Below, piece after piece: positions 1 to 5,202 of a DNA stretch of 5,246 bases. This DNA is from an uncultured Cytophagaceae bacterium (GTDB lineage: Bacteria > Bacteroidota > Bacteroidia > Cytophagales > Spirosomataceae): assembly GCA_903960725.1 (NCBI GenBank), contig CAJCBY010000356.1, forward strand, positions 1 to 5,246, written 5' to 3'. The translations under genes were made by a program, and so were the position numbers. The notes below the pieces were generated by a model. It did no database searches, was not told the origin of the DNA, and saw only the letters and a program-made list of their open reading frames with translations. Within the stretch, counting starts at the first letter, position 1. The number at the start of each line of letters is the position of its first letter.

Positions 1-1
1 A

Positions 2-502
2 AAATTAGCCTTGTCCCTAGTGGCAGCTTTAACTTTATCCTTTTCTGCTAGCGCTCAGAAGACAATCGTGGATATTGCAGTAGGATCAGCAGATCATACA
101 ACCTTAGTAGCAGCTGTGAAAGCGGCAGATTTAGTTACCACACTTCAAAGTGCGGGTCCTTTCACGGTATTTGCTCCTGTAAACGCAGCGTTTGCAAAAT
201 TACCTGCAGGAACGGTTGATTATTTATTGAAAGCTGAGAACAAGGCTACGCTTGCTAAAGTATTAACCTACCACGTGGTGGCAGGTAAGTTTGTAGCAGC
301 AGATGTTGTGAAAGCAATCAATGCGGCTAAAGGAACTTTGTCATTAAAAACGGTAAGCGGAGGAACTTTACAAGCTTCACTTAAGGATGGTAAAGTAATT
401 TTGAAAGACGAAAAAGGCGGCACATCTACGGTAGTAGTGGCTGATTTAGTAGCTGGTAATGGCGTGGTACACGTGATTGATTCAGTGGTATTGCCTAACT
501 AA
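2..502 (+). CDS. secreted fasciclin (FAS1) domain protein, 5' truncated by window edge
   Basis: A FAS1 domain is an extracellular beta-fold used in adhesion and matrix interactions; bacterial single-domain versions are usually exported, with unknown ligands. The frame is open to the window edge and begins with codons for Lys-Leu-Ala, so the TTG at 11 is an internal Leu of a signal peptide and the real start lies just upstream. The hydrophobic stretch ends at a signal peptidase I site, ASA|QKT (numbering from the TTG: residues 13-15, cut before Q16). The FAS1 domain fills about residues 18-162. It shows the H1 motif GPFTVFAPVNAAF (49-61), the Tyr-His pair in TYHVV (87-88) and the H2 motif NGVVHVIDSVVLP (150-162), so one complete domain forms almost the whole mature protein. 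There is no lipobox or C-terminal sorting domain. The gene is closed by its own terminator and is probably separate from the genes that follow. Family assignment is firm; ligand and role are unknown. Confidence 0.93.
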   Translation, partial: KLALSLVAALTLSFSASAQKTIVDIAVGSADHTTLVAAVKAADLVTTLQSAGPFTVFAPVNAAFAKLPAGTVDYLLKAENKATLAKVLTYHVVAGKFVAADVVKAINAAKGTLSLKTVSGGTLQASLKDGKVILKDEKGGTSTVVVADLVAGNGVVHVIDSVVLPN

Positions 503-524
503 TTATTTAGGGTGATAATTTTTG

Positions 525-561
525 AAAGTGGCCAAAAGTATATTGGCCACTTTTCTTTTTA
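525..561 (+). terminator. Rho-independent terminator after the fasciclin gene
   Basis: AAAGTGGCC (525-533) and GGCCACTTT (545-553) form a perfect 9-bp stem. Two more A-T pairs inside it extend this to 11 bp, leaving a loop of about 7 bases. The right arm runs into the T-rich tract TTTTCTTTTT (551-560). It starts 23 bases after the fasciclin stop codon and well before the next gene, so it should end the fasciclin transcript and separate it from the downstream cluster. Confidence 0.9.
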
Positions 562-577
562 TTACTAGTAAACCGTC

Positions 578-587
578 TATAATTTCT
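578..587 (+). promoter_or_regulatory. possible promoter element of the membrane-protein/deacetylase cluster
   Basis: TATAATTTCT lies between the terminator and the first small gene, about 38 bases before its ATG. It contains a perfect TATAAT and only loosely resembles the Bacteroidota -7 element TAnnTTTG. No convincing TTG-type -33 element is visible upstream, where the terminator T-tract sits. A promoter is expected in this 63-base gap because the terminator isolates the cluster, but this exact placement is a guess. Confidence 0.25.
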
Positions 588-624
588 CGAGATTACACGC
601 ATTACATTTTAAAAATCAAGAATC

Positions 625-804
625 ATGTTTAAAAATTTTAAAGCATCTGAGATGCTAATCGTTGCGATCGTTATCGTAGTAATCGGTGTGAGTGAATACA
701 ATTACCTAGTTGTAGGTGATAAGGAGAAGGCAATTTTTATCGGTCTTTGGCCACCTACTATTCTTGGTTTATTAAACTTCATCAACTCTAAACTAAAAAA
801 ATAA
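625..804 (+). CDS. small two-helix membrane protein, unknown function
   Basis: An ATG at 625 opens a 59-residue frame ending in TAA at 802-804. I do not recognise a named family. The protein begins MFKNFKASEM, then has a very hydrophobic helix (about residues 11-30, rich in Ile and Val), a short polar loop GDKEKA (31-36), a second helix (about 37-54, containing GLWPPTILGLL) and a basic tail NSKLKK. The Lys at both ends and the acidic/basic loop suggest a hairpin with both termini in the cytoplasm. The WPP in the second helix is the most distinctive piece. The last A of its stop codon is the first base of the next ATG (TAATG), which suggests translational coupling with the 117-residue protein. 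The A-rich leader without a Shine-Dalgarno site is normal for Bacteroidota. Coding status is supported by the junction, the sensible topology and lack of competing frames; function is unknown. Confidence 0.75.
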   Translation: MFKNFKASEMLIVAIVIVVIGVSEYNYLVVGDKEKAIFIGLWPPTILGLLNFINSKLKK

Positions 805-1157
805 TGGATTTAGATATCATTCTATTGAGCAGTATAATAGCCACGCTATTTATTGTCTTTATGATTGCCGTTTACCGTGAGTTTAATGTGATGGAAGACG
901 AGACCTATACTTTCCAAAAAGAGTCAGGACCTCGAGCGGGTCTAGTGAATTTTATTGGAAATTTAGCAGTTAATAAGGCGCTAACTCCGGAGGAGAAAAA
1001 AGTTATTTACCAAGCGATGCATCGGAATATTGCAGATATGGAGTCGGATGGGGTTTACTTTGATGACTCATTGAAAGTAATTGTTGCAGAGCAAATGGAT
1101 GAGCTAGGAGTTGAATTAGTGACTAAGCCAGTTAGAAAGAAAAAGTCAGTTAATTAG
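804..1157 (+). CDS. single-pass membrane-anchored protein, unknown function
   Basis: This 117-residue protein has one N-terminal transmembrane helix (about residues 5-25, ILLSSIIATLFIVFMIAVY). A soluble, mixed-charge domain (about 26-110) follows, then a strongly basic tail, KPVRKKKSVN. The basic end and the acidic N-terminus (MDLD) suit an N-out, C-in orientation with the domain in the cytoplasm, which is inference. The soluble part looks mostly helical: a helix near ALTPEEKKVIYQAMHRNIADM (about 59-79) and another near DSLKVIVAEQMDEL (about 88-101). I see no catalytic motif or metal site and do not recognise the family. Its start overlaps the stop of the 59-residue gene by one base, and the polytopic membrane protein gene begins 13 bases after its stop, so it is almost certainly co-transcribed with both. 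An accessory or adaptor role for the polytopic protein is possible but only inferred from position. Confidence 0.85.
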   Translation: MDLDIILLSSIIATLFIVFMIAVYREFNVMEDETYTFQKESGPRAGLVNFIGNLAVNKALTPEEKKVIYQAMHRNIADMESDGVYFDDSLKVIVAEQMDELGVELVTKPVRKKKSVN

Positions 1158-1170
1158 TCACAGCAAAACG

Positions 1171-2043
1171 GTGAATGATATGCTACAAAAGGCCAGTTTT
1201 TTATTTGATAACTTAGTTAGCCCTGTCAATGTAAGACGTACGGAAATTTTCATTTTACGCTTTGCAATCTTTGCTTTCTTTATTCATTTGCTGTTTATTT
1301 TTTTAGGAAATAACGTTGCCTATTTTAAGCATTTTCAACACAGTTACTTAAAGGCCATCTATACGCCTTTCAGTTTTATTTTGTTTTATGAGGTTTTACA
1401 GTTGGTCATTATTTTGCCAAAATCCATCTCAGAATTTATTGGCAAACAGTTTGAGGTGATTACGTTGATTACGCTTAGAAGCTTTTTTCATGACATTGCT
1501 GATATTGACTTTTTGAAATCCTTATCGCTTTCAGATGCACATTTGATCAATTTATTTTACGATTTAGTTGCTTCATTAGGCATGTTATTGTGTACCATAG
1601 TTTATTATAAAATATATTCTAAATCTAAGAGATCTGAAACTATAGAGGATATAGGTCGATTTATTTCCATTAAAAAAATAGTGTCACTTTTGATGATTGT
1701 GATTTTATTCTGTTTAAGCTTCTCTAGCTTTGGTTTGTGGATTTTTGACTCCATTACTGCCTTTCAAACAAATCAAAATTACCCTAATCCTAATACTGTT
1801 TTTTACAGTGAGTTCTTTACGGTGATGATTTTTGTCGACGTATTTTTATTGTTGGTTTCATTCCTATACCATTTCTCCTTTTTCTCTATTTTTAGAAATG
1901 CCAGTTTTATCATCACTACGATTTTATTGAGGATGTCTTTGACCTCTGAAAGGCCCGTAAATTATTTGTTGATTTTTGTCGGTTTTGCTTTTTCCATTGT
2001 TTCCTTTTATTTCATTAGTAGAAGTAGAACAATCACTACTTAA
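1171..2043 (+). CDS. polytopic inner-membrane protein, unknown function
   Basis: A 290-residue protein rich in Phe, Leu and Ile. Predicted membrane segments by eye are about 26-46, 63-83, 124-147, 169-194, 212-233 and 264-284, with a weaker one near 244-256. Between the second and third lies an amphipathic stretch (about 84-112) with K84, K92, E95 and R103. It contains IGKQFEVITLITLRSFF and may lie on the membrane or re-enter it. Charged residues inside predicted helices (E74 in segment 2, D223 in segment 5) and R254 near the end look functional, as in transporters or channels. I cannot place it in a named family. The frame is written from the GTG at 1171; an in-frame ATG at 1180 is equally plausible and shortens the protein by three residues. 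The deacetylase-like gene begins 21 bases after its stop, on the same strand, without a terminator between. The strong AT-richness follows from the Phe/Leu/Ile content and is not by itself a sign of transfer. Confidence 0.9.
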   Translation: MNDMLQKASFLFDNLVSPVNVRRTEIFILRFAIFAFFIHLLFIFLGNNVAYFKHFQHSYLKAIYTPFSFILFYEVLQLVIILPKSISEFIGKQFEVITLITLRSFFHDIADIDFLKSLSLSDAHLINLFYDLVASLGMLLCTIVYYKIYSKSKRSETIEDIGRFISIKKIVSLLMIVILFCLSFSSFGLWIFDSITAFQTNQNYPNPNTVFYSEFFTVMIFVDVFLLLVSFLYHFSFFSIFRNASFIITTILLRMSLTSERPVNYLLIFVGFAFSIVSFYFISRSRTITT

Positions 2044-2064
2044 GAAAAAGCATTTGAATATTTT

Positions 2065-2967
2065 ATGATCAGAATCGCATTCGATCCCATTTATGCGCAT
2101 GAATTACCGGAAAATCACCGGTTTCCCATGTTGAAATATGAGTTAATTCCTGCCCAATTAATTCATGAAGGCACTTGCAGTCCAGAACAATTTTTCTCGC
2201 CTAAAGAGTGCGTTGAGGAAGTAATTCTGTGGACACATGAAAAGGAGTATCTAACAAAGTTAATAGAAAAATCCCTCAGTCCTTCCGAGCAGCGTCGAAT
2301 CGGTTTTCCACAATCAAATCAGCTTGTCCGCCGGGAATTAATCATTACCCAAGGCACCATTGATGCCTGTCATTTTGCGCTTGAATCTGGAGTTTCGTTA
2401 AATGTAGCGGGTGGCACACACCATGCTTTTGCAGACAGAGGAGAGGGGTTTTGTTTGTTAAATGATATGGCTGTTGCTGCTAATTATTTGTTGAAGCGCG
2501 GTTTAGCCCATAAAATTCTTATAGTTGATTTAGATATCCATCAAGGGAATGGCACTGCCGCTCTGATGCAAAATGAATCGCGAGTATTTACTTTTAGCAT
2601 GCACGGAGCTACGAATTACCCATTTCATAAAGAGAAATCGGACTTAGATATTGGGTTAAACGATGGTACAGATGGAGAGACTTATTTGTCGATTTTGGCC
2701 GAAACATTACCGCGATTAATCGAACAGGAAAAACCTGATTTTGTTTTTTATTTAGCGGGAGTGGACATCTTAGAAACAGATAAGTTAGGTCGATTGTCTG
2801 TGAGTTTGGCTGATTGCAAGCAACGCGATCGATTCGTCTTTAGCTTATGTAAACAGCATAAAATACCAGTAGTTGTTGCACTGGGTGGCGGGTACTCCCC
2901 AGACATAAAAGATATTGTGGAAGCCCACTGCAACACGTTTCGATTAGCGATGGATCTGTTTAGTTAG
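2065..2967 (+). CDS. histone deacetylase family (class IV-like) deacylase
   Basis: A complete 300-residue member of the arginase/deacetylase fold family, which removes acetyl or longer acyl groups from lysine or small amines using Zn. All catalytic landmarks are present: the His dyad in GGTHHAF (H119, H120), the DRGEGFCLLND segment (124-134), the metal ligands D157 and H159 in VDLDIHQGNG, the third ligand D234 in YLAGVD, and the transition-state Tyr Y277 in LGGGYSP. HQGNG, in place of the HHGDG of class I enzymes, and the compact single domain place it nearer the HDAC11/class IV group; this is from family knowledge, not a tree. No signal peptide, so cytoplasmic. The start at 2065 is followed at once by IRIAFDPIYAHELP, the usual N-terminal strand of the family. 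Bacteria mostly lack histones, so the substrate is probably an acetylated protein or an acylated amine, unknown here. It is the last gene of the four-gene run and overlaps the opposing dipeptidase gene by 8 bases. Confidence 0.95.
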   Translation: MIRIAFDPIYAHELPENHRFPMLKYELIPAQLIHEGTCSPEQFFSPKECVEEVILWTHEKEYLTKLIEKSLSPSEQRRIGFPQSNQLVRRELIITQGTIDACHFALESGVSLNVAGGTHHAFADRGEGFCLLNDMAVAANYLLKRGLAHKILIVDLDIHQGNGTAALMQNESRVFTFSMHGATNYPFHKEKSDLDIGLNDGTDGETYLSILAETLPRLIEQEKPDFVFYLAGVDILETDKLGRLSVSLADCKQRDRFVFSLCKQHKIPVVVALGGGYSPDIKDIVEAHCNTFRLAMDLFS

Positions 2968-4099
2968 CCTTGTAAACGCGTAGAAAATTACCCCCTAACA
3001 CTTTGCTGATGTCCTTATTTGAATAGCCTCGCGCGTTTAGAGCCTGGGTAAAATGCGGATAATCGAGTACTGTTTTCAGCTGCTTAGGTGCCGAATTAAT
3101 ACCATCGAAATCAGAGCCTAATCCCACATGATCCACCCCAATGAGTTTTACGATGTGGTCAAAATGCTTCATCAATTGCTCTAGGTCTGGTTTGATGGCT
3201 TCACTTTCTTGCGGGTATTTATCGGAAACAACGGTGAAAGCATATTCCGTTTGCATGCCTGACTTGATTAATGAGTCGATTTCAGCAGCATGATTTTTAC
3301 GAAAGGCCGCATCTTTTTTGGAAAAATCAATATCAACAAATCCAGAAAAGAAGTTCAAATGGATGACCCCACAATTCTTTCCGATGGCGATTATTTGATC
3401 GTCTTTCAGATTTCTAGAAACGGGGCAAATACTATAAGCGTTGCTGTGAGAGGCAATAATAGGTTTCTTCGTCGTATTGATGACATCCCAAAACGTTGCC
3501 TCACCCACGTGCGAAACATCCACAATCATGCCCAATTGGTTCATTTTTTGCACGACCGTTTTGCCAAAATCCGTCAGTCCCTTCTTCCCCTTAAAATCTG
3601 GATTTTTCTCATCCGCATGGGAGCTCGCCCAGCCAGGAGAATTATTCCAAGTCAGGGTCATGTAGCGAACCCCGCGGTTATAGAATGTCTCTAGTTTCTG
3701 CAGATCACTATCGATCATGTGCCCTCCTTCAACGCCGAATTGTGCTACTAATTTTTGCTCTTTCAAGGCGCGCTTGATGTCTTTCCAAGTTTTGGCAATC
3801 ACCATTTTATCCGGATTTCTCGCTGCCACCGCATACAAACTATCCATCTCGCGCATAGCCCATGCGTAAGGATTCGCCTTCTGCCCATCACACCAAACCG
3901 AAAACAGCTGGTAATCCACCCCGCCCTTCTTAAATCGCGCTAAATCAGAGTGATTTACCCCACTTAAATCCTGATCTAATGACACATTCTTCTCAATGCA
4001 GGCTGTCAAACAATCATTATGGGTATCGACCAGAATGGATTTGAAATGGATGTCTTGCGCGAAAGTGGCAAAGGATAGGAGGAGAAAAAGGTATTTCAT
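2960..4099 (-). CDS. secreted membrane-dipeptidase-type peptidase (family M19)
   Basis: A 379-residue zinc dipeptidase of the renal dipeptidase family, expected to cleave dipeptides in the periplasm. A short signal peptide, MKYLFLLLSFATFA, is cut before Q15. The dinuclear zinc site is complete: H27 and D29 in DTHND, bridging E124 in GVEGGH, H197 in VDVSHVG and H218 in IASHSNA. R229 in PVSRNL and D330 in GLGSDFDG match the substrate-binding Arg and Asp of the mammalian enzyme. The mammalian substrate-binding His (H152 of mature renal dipeptidase) appears replaced: the local sequence is LTWNNSPGWA, with W151 there, a variant I believe is usual in one bacterial subgroup. Length is normal and the frame intact. 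The gene converges with the deacetylase gene and is divergent from the 59-residue gene at 4301. Dipeptide scavenging or cell-wall peptide turnover is the likely role; the substrate is not evident. D-Ala-D-Ala-type or beta-lactam hydrolysis known for relatives cannot be read from sequence. Confidence 0.95.
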   Translation of the reverse strand: MKYLFLLLSFATFAQDIHFKSILVDTHNDCLTACIEKNVSLDQDLSGVNHSDLARFKKGGVDYQLFSVWCDGQKANPYAWAMREMDSLYAVAARNPDKMVIAKTWKDIKRALKEQKLVAQFGVEGGHMIDSDLQKLETFYNRGVRYMTLTWNNSPGWASSHADEKNPDFKGKKGLTDFGKTVVQKMNQLGMIVDVSHVGEATFWDVINTTKKPIIASHSNAYSICPVSRNLKDDQIIAIGKNCGVIHLNFFSGFVDIDFSKKDAAFRKNHAAEIDSLIKSGMQTEYAFTVVSDKYPQESEAIKPDLEQLMKHFDHIVKLIGVDHVGLGSDFDGINSAPKQLKTVLDYPHFTQALNARGYSNKDISKVLGGNFLRVYKAN

Positions 4100-4188
4100 A
4101 GGTTAAATCAATTGCGTTTCAAATTATCAGTTTTATCTGGTTAAACAAAGAAGGCGTTATAAATCAGGCATTACTAATTTGTTTCATA

Positions 4189-4196
4189 TATATTTG
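4189..4196 (+). promoter_or_regulatory. candidate Bacteroidota -7 element (TATATTTG)
   Basis: TATATTTG matches the Bacteroidota consensus TAnnTTTG exactly, in the right direction for the 59-residue gene and the pterin dehydratase gene. Transcription would begin near 4203 and leave a leader of roughly 100 bases. No clear TTG -33 element is found about 20 bases upstream, and the surrounding sequence is AT-rich enough for a chance match, so confidence is modest. Confidence 0.4.
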
Positions 4197-4226
4197 CCAT
4201 TAGTAGATGAGTGGATTGTTTATGAT

Positions 4227-4238
4227 AACACGAGTGTT
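4227..4238. repeat. short inverted repeat, possible operator
   Basis: AACAC-GA-GTGTT is a perfect 5-bp dyad around a 2-base centre, too tight for an RNA hairpin loop. It lies about 30 bases after the candidate -7 element, so if real it would more likely be a DNA-binding site for a dimeric regulator within the leader. No second copy was noticed in the gap. A chance occurrence is quite possible. Confidence 0.25.
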
Positions 4239-4300
4239 CTTCCCGTGGTTATTTGTCGTAATGATCGAGTAAATGGACTTCAAATTAAAAATCTTGCGTT

Positions 4301-4480
4301 ATGGAAAATACTAAAACAATTACGGTAAAGGCCTCCATGTCAACTTTAGATAAGATTGAAGAGGGCATGAAACTCGTAAAAGCGGATCTCATCGCCTTCA
4401 AAAAAGCGAAGAATTCGGAATTAGTGGTGATGCAGGGCGATAAAATCGTTCACATAAAACCGGAAGACATCCCTAATTAA
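4301..4480 (+). CDS. small soluble protein upstream of pterin dehydratase, unknown function
   Basis: An ATG at 4301 opens a 59-residue frame ending in TAA at 4478-4480. The protein is soluble and lysine-rich, without a signal peptide or Cys. It opens with a short beta-like stretch (TITVKA, 5-11), has a charged helix (about 14-37, with KIEEGMKLVKADLIAFKKAK) and ends with a likely beta-hairpin (ELVVMQGDKIVHIKPED, about 40-56). I do not recognise it. The pterin dehydratase gene begins 10 bases after the stop on the same strand, so the two are probably co-transcribed. The A-rich leader (CAAATTAAAAATC, 4281-4293) is typical for translation starts in Bacteroidota. An internal ATG at 4337 is a less likely start because it removes the first strand. 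Coding status rests on spacing, the sensible composition and the tight link to its neighbour. Confidence 0.7.
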   Translation: MENTKTITVKASMSTLDKIEEGMKLVKADLIAFKKAKNSELVVMQGDKIVHIKPEDIPN

Positions 4481-4490
4481 TTTCATTCAG

Positions 4491-4736
4491 ATGACCACCT
4501 GGAAAACAACTCCTCAATCCCTTGAGAAAACCTTCGAATTCAACAGCTTCGAAGAAGCGATGCAATTCATGCAGAACGCCACTCCATTTATTAGTGAAGC
4601 AGATCACCACCCTACTTGGTCCAATACATACAATCGCGTTCACGTGAAGTTGACTACTCACGATGCTGGGAATCAGGTGACAGATAAGGATCGTGAAATA
4701 GCTAAAATTTTAGATAAGGTATACTTGACAATATAG
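4491..4736 (+). CDS. 4a-hydroxytetrahydrobiopterin dehydratase (pterin-4a-carbinolamine dehydratase)
   Basis: The enzyme dehydrates 4a-hydroxytetrahydropterin, the by-product of aromatic amino acid hydroxylases, to the quinonoid dihydropterin so the cofactor can be reduced again. The family signature is clear: EADHHPTWSNTYNRVHVKL (36-54) with the active-site pair H39 and H40 followed by Pro, the third His H57 in TTHDAGNQ, and the closing VTDKDREIAKILD helix (63-75). The N-terminal region FEFNSFEEAMQFM (15-27) is the usual first strand and helix. At 81 residues it lacks the extra N-terminal residues of the roughly 100-residue mammalian and PhhB forms; it begins near the conserved Trp (W4), a short form I believe is common in Bacteroidota, so it is not a truncation. 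No hydroxylase gene lies in the window, so whether it serves phenylalanine hydroxylase or a molybdopterin-related pterin cannot be told. It is cytoplasmic. Its 3' end converges with the secreted protein gene at 4747. Confidence 0.93.
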   Translation: MTTWKTTPQSLEKTFEFNSFEEAMQFMQNATPFISEADHHPTWSNTYNRVHVKLTTHDAGNQVTDKDREIAKILDKVYLTI

Positions 4737-4750
4737 AGCCCTATTGTTAA
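4725..4750. terminator. weak inverted repeat between convergent genes, possible bidirectional terminator
   Basis: TTGACAATA (4725-4733) can pair with TATTGTTAA (4742-4750), with one G-T pair and an 8-base loop. It spans the ends of both convergent genes and includes the leftward stop codon. The stem is AT-rich and there is no good T-tract on either side, so it would be a poor intrinsic terminator. It is noted because the 10-base gap leaves no other candidate. Confidence 0.25.
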
Positions 4751-5202
4751 AATTTCTTGATGATTGTTTTAGGTCCAATACAAGATTCGCCAGCTAGATT
4801 TGTAACTTTAATTTCACTTAGCTGGCGGCCAAAAGCAGATTCATCAGAGCGCATTTTTACAGAAAGAGAGATCTGCTGATTTTTAAACGACCATATTCCT
4901 GTTTTGGGATTGGGTGATAATTCATAGAATGCTAATTTGCTGCAATTTAACGACGCTTTAGGCACATAATAAATATGTATTTTCGAACTTCCTACAATAG
5001 AGTAATCGGACTCTGAGGAATCCCAATTAAGTCCTACTTTCCAGCAGCCTTCCGTCTTATTTGTGTTAGCGCAAGCGTCAAATAATTCGTAGAACTTGGG
5101 TAAATTACCCAGATTTTTATACTCTTCAATAGCGTTCACATCCTGCGAAAAAGCAGAGATAGGAATGGAACAAATGAATAATAGACTTAAGAGCTTTTTC
5201 AT
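4747..5202 (-). CDS. small secreted cysteine-containing protein, unknown function
   Basis: A 151-residue exported protein. MKKLLSLLFICSIPISAFS is a standard signal peptide, cut most likely before Q20. The Cys at 11 lies mid-helix and is not followed by a lipobox-type context, so a lipoprotein is unlikely. The mature part has four Cys (44, 53, 87, 141), an even number that would allow two periplasmic disulfides, for example 44-53 and 87-141. The first 40 mature residues look helical (AIEEYKNLGNLPKFYELFDAC). The rest is rich in short beta-prone stretches (KIHIYYV, QISLSVKM, EIKVTNL), suggesting a small beta-rich domain. I recognise no catalytic motif or family. It converges on the pterin dehydratase gene with 10 bases between stops, so it is separately transcribed from the right. 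The 44 bases upstream in the window are very AT-rich, but no TAnnTTTG element for it is visible; the promoter may lie past the edge. Confidence 0.85.
   Translation of the reverse strand: MKKLLSLLFICSIPISAFSQDVNAIEEYKNLGNLPKFYELFDACANTNKTEGCWKVGLNWDSSESDYSIVGSSKIHIYYVPKASLNCSKLAFYELSPNPKTGIWSFKNQQISLSVKMRSDESAFGRQLSEIKVTNLAGESCIGPKTIIKKF

Larger units (their letters stand above)
4100..4300. other. divergent intergenic region, 201 bases
   Basis: This gap separates the leftward dipeptidase gene from the rightward 59-residue gene, so it should hold promoters for both. I see a rightward TAnnTTTG element at 4189-4196 and a short dyad at 4227-4238, annotated separately. For the leftward gene no exact element (CAAAnnTA on this strand) is visible in the first 100 bases; CAAATTAT at 4120-4127 is a near miss. 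No open frame of note, tRNA or riboswitch-like structure is apparent. Confidence 0.6.

Noticed and set aside
11..13. TTG at 11 as the start of the fasciclin gene
   Set aside because: The frame is open to the window edge and the preceding codons (Lys-Leu-Ala) complete a typical signal peptide, so the true start is upstream.
587..592. CTCGAG palindrome as an operator
   Set aside because: A six-base palindrome is expected by chance in a window this long, and no repeat or spacing supports a role.
2748..2936. Leftward 62-codon frame inside the deacetylase gene
   Set aside because: It is antisense to the conserved D234 and Y277 region of the deacetylase and looks like a shadow.
3290..3694. Rightward frame of 134 codons
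   Set aside because: It lies wholly antisense to the dipeptidase gene, across its zinc-binding motifs, and its product has no coherent domain or composition.
4301..4480. Phd-like antitoxin identity for the 59-residue protein
   Set aside because: The opening TITV and the ending hairpin are loosely antitoxin-like, but the key motifs are missing and the neighbour is a metabolic enzyme, not a toxin.
4473..4661. Leftward 62-codon frame opposite the pterin dehydratase
   Set aside because: It is antisense to the conserved catalytic histidine region and has no independent support.
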